DNA of 64,000 nt from an uncultured Dehalococcoidia bacterium (lineage in GTDB: Bacteria > Chloroflexota > Dehalococcoidia > Lucifugimonadales > CAJWER01), in assembly GCA_958296115.1 (NCBI GenBank), contig OY282442.1, positions 1,559,158 through 1,623,157 on the forward strand, in the 5' to 3' direction. The notes below the pieces were generated by a model. That model did not search any database, had not been told where the DNA came from, and was given only the letters and a program-made list of their open reading frames with translations. Below are positions 15,001 through 22,414 of this stretch, in pieces. Positions within the stretch are counted from its first letter, which is position 1. Each line of letters starts with the position of its first letter. Made by a program: the position numbers and the translations under genes.

Positions 15001-18000
15001 CTTCACGATAACGATAAATTCGGATAGGGCGCCAACGTTCTCGGCGACTATCGCCGACAAGACCTGGACCCAGCGTCAGGCGATAACGGCATTCACCCTG
15101 CCGACGGCAACCGGCGGGGACGGCTCCTTGACCTACGCCCTCAGCCCGTCGCTACCCGCCGGCGTAACCAAGAACGCCAGCCACCGGGTCAGCGGCACGC
15201 CGACGGGTCACCAGACCGCCACCACCTACACGTGGAAGGCGACGGATGGCGACGGAGACGCGGCGGAGCTGACGTTCACGATCACGATAGCCGAGGACCT
15301 GGCGCCGTCGTTCGGCTCGGCGACCATCGCCGACAAGACATGGACGCAGCGTCAGGCGATAACGGCATTCACCCTGCCGACGGCAACCGGCGGGGACGGC
15401 TCGCTGACCTACACCCTCAGCCCATCGCTTCCTGCCGGCGTAACCAAGAACGCCAGCCACCGGGTCAGCGGCACACCGACGGGTCACCAGACCGCGGCCA
15501 CCTACACCTGGAAGGCCACCGACGCCGACGGCGACGCGACGCAGTTGACCTTCACCATTACCATAGCCGAGGACCTCTCCCCGTCCTTTGGCTCTGCGAC
15601 CATCTCCAATAAGTCTTGGACGCAGCGTCAGGCGATAACCGCGTTCACGCTGCCCACGGCAACCGGCGGCGACGGCTCGCTCACCTACACGCTGAGCCCG
15701 TCGCTGCCAGCGGGCGTAACGAAGAACGCCAGCCACCGTGTGAGCGGTACGCCGACCAGTCACCAAACCGCGGCCACCTACACCTGGAAGGCCACCGACG
15801 CCGACGGAGACGCGGCTCAACTCACCTTCACGATAACCATAGCGAGGGACAACGCTCCATCCTTCGGCGCTCAAACCATCGGTAACAAGACCTGGACGCA
15901 GCGGCAGGCGATAGCCGCGTTCACCCTGCCCACGGCAACCGGCGGCGACGGATCCTTGACCTACGCCCTCAGCCCGTCGCTGCCCGCCGGCGTAACCAAG
16001 AACGCCAGCCACCGGGTCAGCGGCACGCCGACGGGCCACCAGACCGCCACCACTTACACTTGGAGGGCCACCGACGCCGACGGCGACTCGGCGCAGTTGA
16101 CCTTCACGATAACGATAGCCGAGGACCTCGCGCCTACGTTCGGCTCGGCGACCATTGCTGACAAGTCTTGGACGCAGCGTCAGGCGATAACCGCGTTCAC
16201 GCTGCCGGCGGCTACCGGCGGGGATGGCTCGCTGACGTACAGCATCAGCCCGGCGCTGCCAGCGGGCGTAACGAAGAACGCCAGCCACCGCGTTAGCGGC
16301 ACACCGACTGGCCATCAGACCGCGAGGACCTACACGTGGAAGGCAACGGACGCTGACGGAGACGAGGCGGAGCTGACGTTCACGATAACGATAGCGGAGG
16401 ACCTGTCGCCGACGTTCGGCTCGGCGACCATAGGCGACCAGTTCTGGACGAAGAACGAGGAGATAACTGCGTTCACGTTGCCTACGGCGACGGGCGGCGA
16501 CGGCGAGTTGACGTACACGTTCAGCCCTGACATGCCAGCGGGTGTAACCCTCGCAACCACAACCCCATACAGCGTGAGCGGCGCTCCGACGGCCCAACAG
16601 GCCGCGGTCACCTACACGTGGACGGCGACGGACGCGGACGGGGACACGGCGGAGCTTACATTCGCCATCGAGGTGGCAGATGTGGTGGTCGAGGACCCGG
16701 TACCTGGTTCGGTTCCCAGCTTCGGCTCTCAGACCATCCCGGACCAGTCGTGGACGCAGCGGCAGCAGATAGCCGCGTTCACGCTGCCTACGGCGACGGG
16801 CGGCGACGGCGAGTTGACCTACACGCTCGGTCCTGCGCTGCCCAACGGCGTAACCCTCGCAACCACAACCCCATACCGCGTGAGCGGCGCCCCGACCGGG
16901 CATCAGGCCACGACGACCTACATGTGGAAGGCGACCGATGAGGACGGAGACGAAGCGGAGTTGACCTTCACGATAACGGTGTCGGAGGACCTCCAGCCCA
17001 CCTTCTCGGCGATAATAGCCGCCCAGTCCTGGACCCAGAACCAGCAGATCACGCCGTTCACGTTGCCTGCGGCGAACGGCGGTGACGGCGCTCTGACCTA
17101 CACGCTCAGCCCCGCGCTGCCGACGGGCGTAACCCTCGCAACCACAACCCCATACCGCGTGAGCGGCGCCCCGGGCGCGGCGCAGGAGACGACGACGTAC
17201 AGGTGGACGGCGACTGACGCGGACGGCGACGAGGCCGAGATCAGCTTCACCATTACGGTGGAAGTCGCCCAGGCCCCGCCTCCACCCATACTCCCGCCCA
17301 TATTCCCCACCCAAACGCCGACTCCCACGCGGACGCCAACGCGCACGCCGACGCCCGAGGTCATACCCACGGCTACGCCCGAGATCGTGCCCACGGCTAC
17401 GCCGACGCCCATCGTTGCGCCGACAGCGATACCCACTGTCGCGGTCGCGCCGACGGCTACCCCGAATCGCAAGCCGGCGGCTGTGCCAACGGCGGTTCCT
17501 ACGCCTAGGCCGACTGTTGCGCCAGTGTTCACCCCGGCCGCTGCGCCCACGGCTATACCCACTGCCGCGCCGACGGCTGTTCCCACGGCTGCGCCGACGC
17601 GCACGCCTGCGGCCAAGCCCACGGCTATCCCGACAGCCACGCCTACGTTCACGCCCACGGCGACGCCTACCGCCACGCCTACGGCTACTCCGACAGCCGC
17701 GCCCACGTTCACGCCCACGGCGACGCCTACGGCTACTCCGACAGCCGCGCCCACGTTCACGCCCACGGCGACGCCGACTCCCACGCCCGCATCAGGCGGC
17801 GCTAACGCTCGAATCGTCGGTGGCAGCCTTACCCGCATCATCGGAGGCAGCCTCGCCGCCGACGACAGCAACCGCAACGTTCGGTTCGTAGGAGACAGCC
17901 CGAACGACCAGACCTTCGCCGCCGAGCCCGACCGACAGTCGAACTCCATATTGTCAGCCGCGTTCGATGGAGGAGTGAGCGCAGCCGTGAGCTTGCTGCT

Positions 18001-18088
18001 GGCGCTGCTGCTGCTCATCGCGGCTATCGTCGCAGCCGTCAGGAACCGAGACCGCATCGCCCGGTGGATAAGCCTTGTTACGCCCTAG
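2..18088 (+). CDS. Giant Ig-repeat surface protein with Pro/Thr stalk and C-terminal membrane anchor (5'-partial)
   Basis: The reading frame is open from base 2, so the true N-terminus lies outside the window; the first possible internal start is GTG at 38. Counting from that GTG, residues about 1-1340 hold nine related beta-sandwich modules of 110-160 residues. They share the pattern 'Y..GE.I.V.V.F...V.VTG.P.L.L.IG...R.A.Y....L.FRY.V..GD.D.DGI', the kind recurring in large bacterial surface proteins. One isolated Ig-like unit lies at about 410-505. Residues about 1345-5745 are 47 tandem He_PIG-like repeats of about 91-93 residues. A Pro/Thr/Ala stalk spans about 5750-5925. A single hydrophobic segment near the C-terminus is followed by an Arg-rich tail, which suggests membrane anchoring with the repeats outside; there is no LPXTG sorting signal. 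Likely role: adhesion, cell-cell contact or a surface coat. Few cysteines are present, all in the N-terminal modules. The function is inferred from architecture only. Confidence 0.85.
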   Translation, partial: YDADTRSPIYVHVEFDQEVKVNYPRDGTGGPRLALEIGSETVQMELSIGGGYAVVCVVGGERRVGNSRMIDAVCTPERTTLQFIYNVQGTDEDQDGLSIPEGALTLDRVTLRDRATNSIDASLGLGSHAITNDPGHKVDGGSNVPPVVESLELEGPQAPAPAGGYGAGDTISVYLGFDEHITLTGSPSIALQVGSQTRRAAFHSVVRPAGSAPNAPYSKLKFTYTFVTTDSDADGISIADTLDSDGNVTAHAAALNGGTIRDSGGRDAVLDLGALAIVDDSDFRVLAPPRITSVSVISPTQQSGTYTWPFHVTIAIDYDQPVTYRPASATSTGMRLTVGIASGDQAFHPSGSQTMNNRIAFAHNVMHNDVDTDGISLAADALDLMGGTLRDAEGEDAQTDLTGFTFTNKSDAKIDGTKANFWPEFATSALTVANPAVGRAAAIALSSPGGDEPLSWSVDPAPPAGLSMNAVTGAISGTPTLETPLREYTVTVQDHLGVPPGGQGNYAVGNGDTATTTFRMRVTGPRPAVTGVNFVGGPLAGDTYGAGEEVVVGVTFDSDAAGDILVGGAPELALKIGGNTRQAVYYYTAQGARTLYFRYTVQASDVDADGVSIEAGALTVGSGAIIRRVGGHDAVTGLGVHTVADASGHKVNGATSVTPSVTGVRVVSEPARGSAYNLGEEIEVEVEFSHAVAVTGSPTLGLTIGTATRQASYGQAGVSPRYHYFRYLVQGTDASLDGLQTTVNALSVPSGSHIRNGAGANAQQGILSAAQSISSSNVNGYSNRAAFIRDVRISSIPAEGTTYKLGETITTQVRFSKPVTVTGAPRLGIMMTSGMGGGGALYARSVRVQETPGPSQPHHFWLEFDYTVQSYANIADDYDPDGITVNEINVAVRNEWVLVLMPSDATIVGAADGGLAAQLRSRVTERVWDGTRWVDRTMNHSLVNQSEHKVDGRQPRVTSIEIHGQPANLTRCNDPDQPPSPTVRYVCSLTPGALNPPSYFAGETINVLVTFSGPVRVSSASVPLTLANGTVTASSWSYYEPTVNNYSKVLIGYTVHVSDQDPNGIGVSRNALSGEIGSRAVGNPAVLTHAAVAENRRHAILKRGQAPAYTRYATVQSEPNAARGYDADEYIRVGVVFDEQVDVAGSPRLSLTIGGNVRTASYVGSNGTILSFRYLVQAGDVDTDGISLPANALSLNGARITTRRNNVAANIGSGATPAFAGHKVDGSQNRAPNVTGAAITSSPLAGGAYGAGEAIYVEVSFHKRMAVTGSPQLVITLDGATTTAAYHRTDDRSISFRYQVRTGDTDPNGVSVGAGALDLNGGTITSRSGVSANLGLGSHAITDAAGHRVDGHVITVPTFPAIADKGWYVNRAVSDALPAAVGGRGGLTYSLTPALPAGMSFNNVSRVISGTARAVAARTAYTLTARDAHGVRGSVSFDITMSQSAVPTFGSQTVADQSWLRAGPITEFTLPTATGGDGALTYTIIPPFQRGVTIATSTPYTVSGAPAGARARTMYTWTATDSDGETASVTFHVTTDHAGINLPFFGTKTIADQSWLQNKQVLPTQPEDWQTPNPEIFSGNIWYNTRIFLPTVEGPGFDSGDPDRYYDSKVQYTLSPALPAGLTLATTTRRHLRNLPEIGAGQISGTPTEAMSRTLYTWTATAPDADSATLSFYITIAPDLMPYFSEFVENKRWVRGKQIAGFTLPEANSGDGTLTYALTPALLPAGVTLDAATRAVSGTPTVAASSTLYTWTATDADGDTGSLTFDIEVGVPPSFGDQSIANKDWAQDLPIAPFDLPAATGGYGTLTYTLSPALPAGVTRSATSTFAVSGTPTPAMSSTQYTWKVTDENGDTAELAFSISVDSEPSFGDQTIPEQFWTETVDVTPFTLPSATGGNGTLTYMMEPGLPPGMDISDSHRVTGASPFHLRKMQFDWMVTDEDGDRARIRFYVTIYEDVEPTFGTQTIGDKSWTQRQGITAFTLPEATSGNGDLTYTLSPALPAGVATTTAFAVSGTPSGYQGATTYTWTATDADGDTAELTFTITIAEDLAPTFGAQTIGDKTWTQRQAIAGFDLPEASGGDAPLTYTLSPAPPDGVTYSTTTPFAVSGTPTGHQGAASYTWTATDADGDAASLTFTIAIAEDLAPTFGAQTIADQAWRQYDGITAFTLPTATGGDGTLRYTLSPALPAGVSKNASHEVSGTPSVKMASAEYTWTATDGDGDTASLTFDISVDGVPTFGAQSIADKSWTQRQAIAGFTLPTATGGDGDLTYTLSPAPPTGVTRATTTPYRVSGAPSVKMASTEYTWTAEDADGDTASLTFDISVDGVPTFGAQSIADKSWRQYDGITAFTLPEATGGDGDLTYTLSPALPAGVTLNLTTRQVSGTPSVNLASTEYTWTARDGDGDTASLTFDIAIDGVPTFGAATIGNKTWTQNKAITGFILPAASGGDGSLTYTLSPALPAGVSKDNNHRVSGTPTGYQAAATYTWKAADADGDAVELTFTITIAEDLAPSFSTTIADKSWKQHDQITGFTLPTATGGDGSLTYRLNRALPAGVTKNASHEVSGTPTVRLATTTYTWIARDADGDTASLTFDIVIDGVPTFHTAFPVSDQTWTQRQRISDVYLPTAGYAADHYGDGTFTYTLSPALPSGVTHTSTSPALMGSLPEAKSVIKGTPSVKLARTQYTWKVTDGNGDTASLTFYITVNGIPTFGSTTIADKSWTQRQTIAGFTLPTVNGGDTPVTYTISPDLPAGVTKNANHEVSGTPTGHQAATTYTWKAKDADGDEAELTFKITIAEDLAPSFGSQSIADKTWTQNQAITGFTLPAASGGDGTLNYTISPALPDGVSKNASHEVSGTPTGHQTATTYTWKATDADGDAAQLTFTITIAEDLAPTFSTTIANQTWTQRQAITGFTLPTATGGDGSVTHTLSPALPAGVSKNASHEVSGTPTGHQTATTYTWKATDADGDAVELTFTITIAEDLAPSFGATIANQTWTQNQAITAFTLPTATGGDGTLNYTLSPTLPAGVSKNASHEVSGTPTGHQTATTYTWKATDADGDAAELTFTITIAEDLSPSFSTTIANQTWTQNQAITAFTLPTATGGDGTLTYSISPALPAGVTKNASHEVSGTPTGHQTATTYTWKATDADGDAAQLTFTITIAEDLAPTFGSATIANQTWTQNAQITAFTLPEATGGDGTLNYTLSQTLPTGVSKDDNHRVSGTPTGHQTATTYTWKATDADGDAAELTFTITIAEDLAPTFGATTIANKTWTQRQAITAFTLPEATGGDTPLTYSISPALPAGVSKNASHRVSGTPTGYQAATTYTWKATDADGDKAEIIFTITIAEDLAPSFSTTIANKTWTQRQAITAFTLPEATGGDTPLTYSISPALPAGVSKNASHRVSGTPTGYQAATTYTWKATDGDGDAVELTFTITIAEDLAPSFSTTIANQTWTQNQAITGFTLPTATGGDGSLTHTLSPALPAGVSKNASHEVSGTPTGYQAATTYTWKATDTDGDAAELTFTITIAEDLAPTFGATTIANKTWTQRQAITAFTLPEATGGDTPLTYSISPALPAGVSKNASHRVSGTPTGYQAATTYTWKATDADGDKAEIIFTITIAEDLAPSFSTTIANQTWTQNAQITAFTLPEATGGDGTLNYTLSPTLPAGVTKNASHRVSGTPTGYQSATTYTWTATDADGDKAELTFTITIAEDLAPTFSATIGNKTWTQSQAITAFTLPSASGGDAPVTYTLSPALPAGVSKNASHEVSGTPTGHQTATTYTWKATDDDGDAAQLTFTITIAEDLAPSFSTTIANQTWTQNQAITGFTLPTATGGDGSLTHTLSPTLPTGVSKDDNHRVSGTPTGYQSATTYTWKATDADGDKAELTFTITINSDLAPTFSTTIGDKTWTQRQAITAFTLPTASGGDGTLNYTLSPALPAGVSKNASHEVSGTPTGHQAATTYTWKATDGDGDAAQLTFTITIAEDLAPTFSTTISNQAWTQRQAITAFTLPTASGGDGPVTYTLSPTLPTGVSKDDNHRVSGTPTGHQSATSYTWKATDADGDAAELTFTITIAEDLAPTFGATTIGNKSWTQRQAITGFTLPTATGGDGNLTHSISPALPAGVTKNASHEVSGTPTGHQTATTYTWKATDADGDKAEIIFTITIAEDLAPSFGAQTIGGKMWTQRQAIAGFDLPEASGGDAPLTYTLSPSLPDGVTRATTTPYAVSGTPSVRLASAEYTWTATDIDGDTASLTFDIEIDGVPSFSATIADKTWTQRQAIAGFTLPTASGGDGDLTYTLSPALPAGVTRDLTTREVSGAPSVKLASAEYTWTAMDEDGDTASLTFDIEIDGVPSFSTTIANQTWTQNKAITAFTLPTASGGDGSLTYTLSPELPAGVATTTPFAVSGTPTGYQAGTTYTWKATDADGDAAQLTFTITIAEDLEPSFGSATIADQSWRQYDQITALPLPKATGGDGELIYTLSPALPSGVVRGATTTPGAVSAVSGAPSVTLAATTTEYTWTAMDADGDTASLTFDVEIDGVPSFGSNVAANRDFTKGSEITHFNLPLAFGGDGELRYTLSPALPDGIVLGATTTPNRVSGTPTAYQDHTMYTWTATDADGDTASLEFRLSVSAHALPDPRGKRKITDPNEPLNIPGMIDDKSWTQRQAIEAFLLPEATGGGASLTYTLSPALPAGVSWATTTDERIRVSGTPSGTMPRTRYTWSASDAESSVGIWFYIEVDGVPTFGSATIGNKSWTQRQGITAFTLPTASDGDTPLTYTLSPELPAGVTKSASHRVSGTPSVKLASAEYTWTVRDADGDTASLTFDIAVDGIPTFGSQSIADKAWTQRQAITAFTLPAASGGDTPVTYSISPALPAGVTKNASHRVSGTPSVKLASTEYTWTATDADGDTVSLTFDIEIDGVPSFSTTIANQTWTQRQAITAFTLPLATGGDGARTYTLSPSLPAAVSKNASHEVSGTPTGYQSATTYTWKATDGDGDAAELTFTITINSDRAPTFSATIADKTWTQRQAITAFTLPTATGGDGSLTYALSPSLPAGVTKNASHRVSGTPTGHQTATTYTWKATDGDGDAAELTFTITIAEDLAPSFGSATIADKTWTQRQAITAFTLPTATGGDGSLTYTLSPSLPAGVTKNASHRVSGTPTGHQTAATYTWKATDADGDATQLTFTITIAEDLSPSFGSATISNKSWTQRQAITAFTLPTATGGDGSLTYTLSPSLPAGVTKNASHRVSGTPTSHQTAATYTWKATDADGDAAQLTFTITIARDNAPSFGAQTIGNKTWTQRQAIAAFTLPTATGGDGSLTYALSPSLPAGVTKNASHRVSGTPTGHQTATTYTWRATDADGDSAQLTFTITIAEDLAPTFGSATIADKSWTQRQAITAFTLPAATGGDGSLTYSISPALPAGVTKNASHRVSGTPTGHQTARTYTWKATDADGDEAELTFTITIAEDLSPTFGSATIGDQFWTKNEEITAFTLPTATGGDGELTYTFSPDMPAGVTLATTTPYSVSGAPTAQQAAVTYTWTATDADGDTAELTFAIEVADVVVEDPVPGSVPSFGSQTIPDQSWTQRQQIAAFTLPTATGGDGELTYTLGPALPNGVTLATTTPYRVSGAPTGHQATTTYMWKATDEDGDEAELTFTITVSEDLQPTFSAIIAAQSWTQNQQITPFTLPAANGGDGALTYTLSPALPTGVTLATTTPYRVSGAPGAAQETTTYRWTATDADGDEAEISFTITVEVAQAPPPPILPPIFPTQTPTPTRTPTRTPTPEVIPTATPEIVPTATPTPIVAPTAIPTVAVAPTATPNRKPAAVPTAVPTPRPTVAPVFTPAAAPTAIPTAAPTAVPTAAPTRTPAAKPTAIPTATPTFTPTATPTATPTATPTAAPTFTPTATPTATPTAAPTFTPTATPTPTPASGGANARIVGGSLTRIIGGSLAADDSNRNVRFVGDSPNDQTFAAEPDRQSNSILSAAFDGGVSAAVSLLLALLLLIAAIVAAVRNRDRIARWISLVTP
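4070..17275 (+). repeat. Array of 47 tandem He_PIG-like repeats (about 275 bp each)
   Basis: I counted 47 consecutive units, each starting near '(A/V)P(T/S)F....I..(K/Q)(S/T)WTQ' and ending in '[11 protein letters not shown]...LTFTI'. Each unit has a conserved Trp in the first strand, an 'LPAGV....(H/R).VSGTP' core and an acidic DxDGD stretch resembling a calcium-binding loop. Most units are 270-280 bp. Units 3 (about 4627), 14 (about 7795) and 36 (about 13920) are longer or aberrant. Units near 9779, 10052 and 10601 share runs of about 190 identical bases, a sign of recent duplication or gene conversion. Confidence 0.9.
17305..17795 (+). repeat. Pro/Thr/Ala-rich stalk-coding low-complexity repeat
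   Basis: Short degenerate repeats encode [12 protein letters not shown] and PTAIPT motifs for about 160 residues, with two near-identical '[13 protein letters not shown]' blocks around 17640-17770. Such stretches are typical rigid, often glycosylated spacers that lift a repeat domain away from the membrane. The adjacent hydrophobic segment at about 17975-18050 fits that role. Confidence 0.8.
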
Positions 18089-18107
18089 CGCCAGTACTGG
18101 CGCTAGG
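18084..18107. terminator. Perfect 24-bp palindrome over the stop codon of the giant gene
   Basis: The 24 bases from 18084 to 18107 are their own reverse complement and include the TAG stop at 18086-18088. As RNA they could form a 10-bp stem with a four-base loop. No U-tract follows, so it is either a weak or factor-assisted terminator, an mRNA 3'-end stabiliser, or a protein-binding palindrome. Confidence 0.45.
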
Positions 18108-18130
18108 TAGTGTTGGCGTCCCGAATCACT

Positions 18131-18158
18131 CACCCTCTCCCGTCGAGGGAGAGAGGAT
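18131..18158. repeat. REP-like CCCTCTCCC hairpin
   Basis: CCCTCTCCC, a short loop, then an imperfect GGGAGAGAGG arm. This is a member of the family of C-rich/G-rich hairpins that recurs in this window at about 20001-20095, 32283-32420, 32540-32570 and 45776-45815, and as weaker matches near 57417 and 58603. It sits between the 3' end of the giant gene and the end of the convergent dtd operon. Confidence 0.6.
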
Positions 18159-18216
18159 AAGTCGGGATTGCCTACCCGTCATAGTTGGGATGGTGGGGAC
18201 ATGACCCGTGGTGGGT

Positions 18217-18513
18217 TCAGGCCATGTATATGGTGATGCCGGCGTGGGGGAAGGCGACCTGCAGGCTGGCGCGCCTTTCGCGGGAGAGGGTCGCCTCGTA
18301 GTCCACGCGCCCTGGTGCATTGCGCGCGAGCCTGTGGGGGCACGCCTCGCGCCGCTCTTCCTGGGGACACAGGTGGATGTCCGCCCTGCTGTCCCAGAAC
18401 CCGACCAGCCGCATTGGGAAGTACAGCGTCTCCGCGACCGAGCGGAGGTCGGCAAGTATCTCGCTGGCCCGCGCCCCGCCCCCAGCGCGAATATCTACAG
18501 TAACGCGGTCCAT
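18217..18513 (-). CDS. Small conserved-looking protein of unknown function downstream of dtd
   Basis: The protein has 98 residues from ATG at 18513. It starts 'MDRVTVDIRAGGGARASEIL', a beta strand then helix, and ends in a strand-rich tail with few hydrophobic stretches, so it is probably soluble. An in-frame GTG at 18561 would overlap the dtd stop by eight bases and add 16 residues, which would suggest translational coupling; neither start has a convincing ribosome binding site. The frame is the last of the fmdB-dtd operon. I do not recognise the family. Codon pattern and lack of stops in a compact operon support a real gene, but moderately. Confidence 0.55.
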   Translation of the reverse strand: MDRVTVDIRAGGGARASEILADLRSVAETLYFPMRLVGFWDSRADIHLCPQEERREACPHRLARNAPGRVDYEATLSRERRASLQVAFPHAGITIYMA

Positions 18514-18553
18514 CACCAGACAGCCATCTCCGCGCTGGCCGCGACCTGCGCCG

Positions 18554-19018
18554 CTACCCACGCCTCGGGCGTTCTCTGTCCGCCGTGTCCAGCATGATGG
18601 TTACCGGCCCGTCGTTGATCAGCGACACCTTCATGTATGCCTGGAAGCGGCCTGTCTCGACCTTCAGCCCCGTCTCGCGGAAGAGGTCGAGCGTGCGCGC
18701 GAACAGGGAATCGGCGTGCGCGTGCGCGGCGGCGTGGGTGAAGCTGGGGCGGCGGCCCTTCCGTGTATCGCCGTATAGGGTGAATTGGCTGACCACCAAG
18801 AGCTCGGCCCCCATGTCCAGCGCAGAGCTCTGGAACCTGCCCTCGTCGTCAGAGAATATCCGCAGATTGACGGCCTTCTCGACGATGTATCCCGCCTCGG
18901 CCTCGGTGTCGTCCCGCGAGATGCCGACGAGGACCAGGAGACCCGCGCCTATAGCCCCGACCGTTTCATCGCCGACCACGACCGACGCGCCCGTGACCCG
19001 CTGCAGCAGGGCCCTCAT
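18554..19018 (-). CDS. dtd: D-aminoacyl-tRNA deacylase
   Basis: The protein has 154 residues and starts 'MRALLQRVTGASVVV', the standard Dtd beginning; a longer in-frame upstream extension is low-complexity Arg/Pro and was rejected. It contains the family signatures 'VSQFTLYGDTRKGRRPSF' (SQxTL active-site motif) and 'FQAYMKVSLINDGPVTIML' (the NxGPVT motif of the cross-subunit Gly-cisPro pocket). The enzyme hydrolyses D-amino acids from mischarged tRNA in the cytosol, a proofreading step for translation. It lies 13 bases after the fmdB-like gene on the same strand, so they are likely cotranscribed. Confidence 0.95.
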   Translation of the reverse strand: MRALLQRVTGASVVVGDETVGAIGAGLLVLVGISRDDTEAEAGYIVEKAVNLRIFSDDEGRFQSSALDMGAELLVVSQFTLYGDTRKGRRPSFTHAAAHAHADSLFARTLDLFRETGLKVETGRFQAYMKVSLINDGPVTIMLDTADRERPRRG

Positions 19019-19031
19019 TGGCGCGGCCTCC

Positions 19032-19355
19032 CTAGTTGGAGGAGACCTTCTCCTTCTTGGACTCGGACTTCGCGCCCGAATCGGAGCCGGACTTGGACTC
19101 GTCCTTCTTGTTCTTGGAGGTGTCCTTGTTCTTTGACGACCCCTCCGCATCCGACGACGAGGAGCGTCCGTTCGATCCCTTGCCGTAGTCGTTGACGTAG
19201 AATCCAGATCCCTTGAACACCACTGGGACGGCGCGAATGAGACGCCGGGAGGTCATGCCGCAGTCAGGACAGTCGGCCACAGGCTCCGACGAGAAGCTCT
19301 GGCGCAACTCAAACTCGTGCCCACAGGTCTGGCACTGGTAATCGTATCTTGGCAA
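19032..19355 (-). CDS. FmdB-family zinc-ribbon protein
   Basis: The protein is 107 residues from a TTG start at 19355, preceded by GGAG at 19361-19364 with a five-base spacer. This start gives the typical FmdB opening 'PRYDYQCQTCGHEFE'. A zinc ribbon is formed by CxxC (QCQTC) and a second CxxC (DCPDC). The second half (about 45 residues) is a Ser/Lys/Asp low-complexity tail, probably disordered. FmdB proteins are small putative regulators of unclear molecular role. Here the gene heads a short operon with dtd, behind a recognisable promoter. Confidence 0.85.
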   Translation of the reverse strand: MPRYDYQCQTCGHEFELRQSFSSEPVADCPDCGMTSRRLIRAVPVVFKGSGFYVNDYGKGSNGRSSSSDAEGSSKNKDTSKNKKDESKSGSDSGAKSESKKEKVSSN

Positions 19356-19422
19356 CGCTACTCCGTTTATTTCAAACAACAGATTGGCAACCATCCGCCT
19401 CGGCTGCCAATATGCCCACCTC

Positions 19423-19452
19423 AAATTAGCACCGACAGGCTCAAAATGTCAA
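19423..19452 (-). promoter_or_regulatory. Sigma-70-type promoter of the fmdB-dtd operon
   Basis: On the minus strand TTGACA (19452-19447) and TAATTT (19428-19423) are separated by 18 bases. The -10 lies about 70 bases before the TTG start of the fmdB-like gene. The next upstream element on the opposite strand is the RNA-like repeat, so the two are divergent. Confidence 0.6.
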
Positions 19453-19518
19453 GACGAACCCATATCAGTCAGGGCAATCGCATCTAAATTGCCCCCGAAA
19501 ATTGCCCCATAGCGCCCC

Positions 19519-19548
19519 TTGACACCGCGAGAACAGCCGTGCTATTCT
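19519..19548 (+). promoter_or_regulatory. Strong promoter of the RNA-like element, copy 1
   Basis: TTGACA (19519-19524), an 18-base spacer and TATTCT (19543-19548). Both hexamers and the spacer length are conserved exactly in copy 2, though the spacer itself has changed at several bases. The promoter is bracketed by an 8-base inverted repeat (19513-19520 with 19562-19569) that is one base imperfect in copy 2. Confidence 0.7.
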
Positions 19549-19554
19549 GATAAA

Positions 19555-19996
19555 CGGCCCGAAGGGGCGTACTCCAAACGAGCACAGAACCACCTCTGCC
19601 AAAACTTGTGGGCATTCATGCCGCCGCTGATGTTGGGACGGGACCACCTGCGGTGTGAGAAGGTCCGGCTGTGTTTCGGCGCCTCGACAGGAGGACGCAG
19701 TGCCAAATGCGTCTCCCCCGTTCCAGGTGCGGACTCTCGGTAACACGGGAGGACCGTAGCCAGCGCAGCCCGACGCCTTGGCGGGTGGAAGGTCCAAGCG
19801 CGAAACGCAGGCGGTCCCGCAAAGGACCGTCAGCCGTCCGGGAAAGTTAGAGGAGGGGCTGCACCCCCAGTGTCGGCGGGCGATCGACGTCGGCATCCTC
19901 GAAGCAAGTACCGGAGTCACTGCCTTGCAAGGCAAACTCATCTCCCGCGAGAGCGGGAGAACCAGGAGTAGATAGGGCGCGGGTCGCAAGACCCGC
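19555..19996 (+). ncRNA. Putative structured RNA, copy 1
   Basis: A transcript from the promoter above would run through several hairpins. A stem pairs 19641-19645 with 19662-19666. Another pairs 19812-19817 with 19824-19829. A G4/C4 hairpin lies near 19855. A 14-base perfect palindrome is at 19921-19934. An 8-bp stem with a GAGA tetraloop is at 19941-19960, and a 7-bp stem with a GCAA tetraloop at 19979-19996. Compared with copy 2, the first stem changes A-U to G-C and the second A-U to G-U, so pairing is kept. A 65-codon frame here changes only by amino-acid-altering differences between copies, which argues against a protein. The HEARO/omega-RNA family is a possible but unproven identity. 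Confidence 0.55.
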
Positions 19997-20368
19997 CAAG
20001 TACCCTCTCCCTCACGGGGGAAAGGGCCAGGGTGAGGGCAAACGCCCCGCCCTGCGTCCCCTCCCCTAGGGGAAAGGGCTAGGATAAGGGCGATAAGCTA
20101 GGCGCAGAAGCGGCTAGAACCCGCCAGAGCGTCAACAGAAAGGAGCCGGCGCAAGACCAACTGACAGAGGACGAGGCGAACAACCCTCTCCTGGTGAGAA
20201 ATCCAGGCGGGGGGACGCGCAGGGGCAACCCGTTGTGGTTGGCCCTAGTTCACGTTGGAGCGCCTGCCAAGATGAACAAGATGCGATTGCCCTGCCAGAT
20301 CAGTGGAGCGCAACGCCAGCGCGCAATGTTCCTGGCGGCGCTTATGACCGTCCCCAGCCAGAAATTTG

Positions 20369-21376
20369 CTACTGGGTGTACTTGATCCTGGGGTCCACCA
20401 CGGCGAGCAGGATGTCTGATATGAGCGTGCCTGCGACGGTCAGGACTCCTAGAAGCAGGACTATAAAGCCTGCGGTGTGGACGTCCTCGCCCTGGATGGC
20501 GTAGAGGAAGACGGGGCCGAGGGTCGGCAGTCCGAGCACGACCGAGACTATGACGCTGCCACTCACCAGGCCTGGAAGCAGGTAGCCGACGGTGCTCACC
20601 AGGGGGTTGACGGCTACACGGACGGGGTACTTCATGATGAGGCGCCAAGAGGTGAGGCCCTTTGCGCGGGCGGTTACGACGTAGGGCTTGCCGAGCTCGT
20701 CGAGCAGGTTGTTGCGCATGATGCGTATGAGGCCGGCCGTGCCCGCGGTTCCGAGAACGATGGCTGGTATCCATAGGTGGGCCAAGAGGTCTCGCAGCTT
20801 GGCGACGCTCAAGGGGGCGTCCTGGTACTGGGGCGAGAAGAGTCCGCCGACGCTCTGCCCGAAGTACGCTAGGCCGATGTACATCAGTATCAGTCCAAGC
20901 AGGAAGTCGGGGACGGCCAGGCCCGCGAAGCCGACGAACGTGAAGGCGTAGTCGCCGACGGTGTGCTGGCGGACGGCGGAGTAGATGCCGACGGGTATGG
21001 CGAAGGTCCATGTTACGACGATGGTGAAGCCCGTGAGTGTGATGGTCGTCCATATGCGGTTGCTGACGAGGCTCCTGACGGGCACGGCTGCAAGGTACTG
21101 CTCGCCTGGCTCCGATATGGCGAGGCCGAGGTCGCCGCGCAGCAGCCGACCGAGCCAGATGGCGTATCGCTGGTACTGCGGCTTGTCGAGGCCGAAGTGC
21201 CGGCGCACCTCGTCGGCCACGCGGAGATCCACCGCCGTGCCCATCTGCATCTGCCTGTCTAGGAAGTGCTGCACGTTGTCGCCGGGCGGAATCTCGATGA
21301 CGAACCACGCGAGGACCGATATGACCCAGGCGGTGAAGAGGGCGAGCAGTACGCGGCGGACGATGTAGGCGGCCAA
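20369..21376 (-). CDS. Oligopeptide/dipeptide-type ABC transporter permease (DppB/OppB family)
   Basis: The protein is 335 residues from a TTG start. It has an N-terminal helix 'YIVRRVLLALFTAWVISVLAWF' and about six transmembrane segments. The binding-protein-dependent permease loop lies near residues 220-250 (EELGKPYVVTARAKGL-like, here 'DELGKPYVVTARAKGLTSWR'), where the ATPase docks. The length fits DppB/OppB. It would form half of the membrane channel importing peptides or similar solutes. Oddly, no DppC partner, ATPase or binding protein is near: it is the last gene of a housekeeping operon, six bases after the methyltransferase gene, and the composite repeat lies downstream. Either the partners are elsewhere or the cluster was broken. 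Confidence 0.88.
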   Translation of the reverse strand: MAAYIVRRVLLALFTAWVISVLAWFVIEIPPGDNVQHFLDRQMQMGTAVDLRVADEVRRHFGLDKPQYQRYAIWLGRLLRGDLGLAISEPGEQYLAAVPVRSLVSNRIWTTITLTGFTIVVTWTFAIPVGIYSAVRQHTVGDYAFTFVGFAGLAVPDFLLGLILMYIGLAYFGQSVGGLFSPQYQDAPLSVAKLRDLLAHLWIPAIVLGTAGTAGLIRIMRNNLLDELGKPYVVTARAKGLTSWRLIMKYPVRVAVNPLVSTVGYLLPGLVSGSVIVSVVLGLPTLGPVFLYAIQGEDVHTAGFIVLLLGVLTVAGTLISDILLAVVDPRIKYTQ

Positions 21377-21382
21377 CTTGCG

Positions 21383-22369
21383 CTACCTTGCGTGGTTTCC
21401 CTTTACAATGGGGCGCATGGCCATGATGTGCTCTGGCCCAGTCGCGCAGCATCCGCCGATTATCCGCGCTCCCATCTCCTTCCATTCGGCGGCGAGGTCG
21501 GCGAGCGCGGATGGCGGGTAGGCGCTCGTCTGCAGGATGTCCGGGCCCGCGCTCGGAAGCTGATTGGTGAGCTGCGGGCGGTTGACGAGCGGCCCGGTGG
21601 GGTTGTACCCGATGTTGGGGTATGCGCCCACCGGTCCGTCGAAGGCGTCGGCGAGGATGGGCAGCCCTGCGGTTACAGCTTGGGGGTTGCTGCACATTAT
21701 CAGAACCGCGTCCACGGGGTGGCCCTCTAGGGCGGCGGCGAGGTCGCGGATGTCCTCGCCGAACTGCATCTTGCCGTCCTGGTGGAGGTGCCTGACGCCT
21801 AGGAAGACGGGGAGCCCAATCTCGGCGCAGGCGTCCACGGCGGCCACGCAGTCGGCGATGTATCCGACGTACTCGGCGAGTATGACGTCCGCGCCGGCGT
21901 CGGCGAGTATCTGGGCGTGCTCGACGTACTCGGCGCGGAACGCCTCTGCGCCCATCTGCTCAACGTCGGGGGCGTCAATGCCCAATCGGAAGTACAGGGT
22001 AGGCGCGGCGATGCCGCCTGCCACGTATGCGCCGGGGTTCCCGGCGTCCCTTGCGCTGACGGCGTTATCGGCGGCTGCGCGGGCATAACTCTTCCAGTTG
22101 TCGCGGAGGCCGATGCGCTCCATGGCGGACGGGGTGGTCCAGAAGTTGTTGCTGATGATGATATCCGCGCCGACGCGGAGGTAGTCCTGGTGGACCTGCC
22201 GCACCACGTCGGCGTTGTCTATGTTAGACGTGGCGGACCAGGCCTTGAGGATGTCGGTCGCGCCCTTGAGCACGTCCACGCCCCTGCGCTGTAGCTCGGA
22301 GCCTGTGCCGCCGTCCATGAGCAGGGTTTCGCCGGCTTCGAGGCGGTCCATGATGTTTTGGGTGGGCAT
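21383..22369 (-). CDS. Homocysteine S-methyltransferase-family protein
   Basis: The protein has 328 residues with the family start 'LLMDGGTGSELQRRG' and an alpha/beta barrel pattern. Zinc ligands are visible as a Cys in 'LIMCSN' and the C-terminal pair in 'IIGGCCATGPEHI'. These enzymes transfer a methyl group from S-methylmethionine, betaine or a methylated cofactor to a thiol such as homocysteine. The substrate here is not evident. ATG at 22369 is preceded by AGGAG at good spacing. It lies 45 bases after thiE and six bases before the permease gene, on the same strand. Confidence 0.85.
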   Translation of the reverse strand: MPTQNIMDRLEAGETLLMDGGTGSELQRRGVDVLKGATDILKAWSATSNIDNADVVRQVHQDYLRVGADIIISNNFWTTPSAMERIGLRDNWKSYARAAADNAVSARDAGNPGAYVAGGIAAPTLYFRLGIDAPDVEQMGAEAFRAEYVEHAQILADAGADVILAEYVGYIADCVAAVDACAEIGLPVFLGVRHLHQDGKMQFGEDIRDLAAALEGHPVDAVLIMCSNPQAVTAGLPILADAFDGPVGAYPNIGYNPTGPLVNRPQLTNQLPSAGPDILQTSAYPPSALADLAAEWKEMGARIIGGCCATGPEHIMAMRPIVKGNHAR

Positions 22370-22414
22370 TGGTTCTCCTGACGTGCGATGTACTTTATGG
22401 GACGACGGACGGCA

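Larger units (their letters stand above)
19492..20165 (+). repeat. Composite intergenic repeat, copy 1 (RNA-like module, REP hairpins, distal module)
   Basis: This fills the space between fmdB and the permease gene. Three parts are shared in the same order with copy 2 (31771-32575). First is an RNA-like module, about 19492-19997. Second are two CCCTCTCC.../GGG..AGGGTGAGGG hairpins, about 20001-20095. Third is a distal module starting at about 20100 with 'ggcgcagaagcggctagaac'. The copies are nearly identical through the first part and diverge only near the distal end. No transposase or terminal repeat typical of an IS was seen. Bases 20166-20368, up to the permease stop, show nothing recognisable. 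Confidence 0.8.

Noticed and set aside
4070-17275. Ig array considered as non-coding satellite
   Set aside because: The frame is intact throughout with conserved Trp and glycine positions and ends in a stalk and membrane anchor.
17305-17795. Short regular repeats considered as a CRISPR array
   Set aside because: They are in frame, encode Pro/Thr motifs and have no constant repeat with unique spacers.
19778-19975. A 65-codon frame conserved in both copies of the RNA-like element
   Set aside because: The differences between copies within the frame are all amino-acid-changing and the ends shift frame, while RNA pairing is kept.
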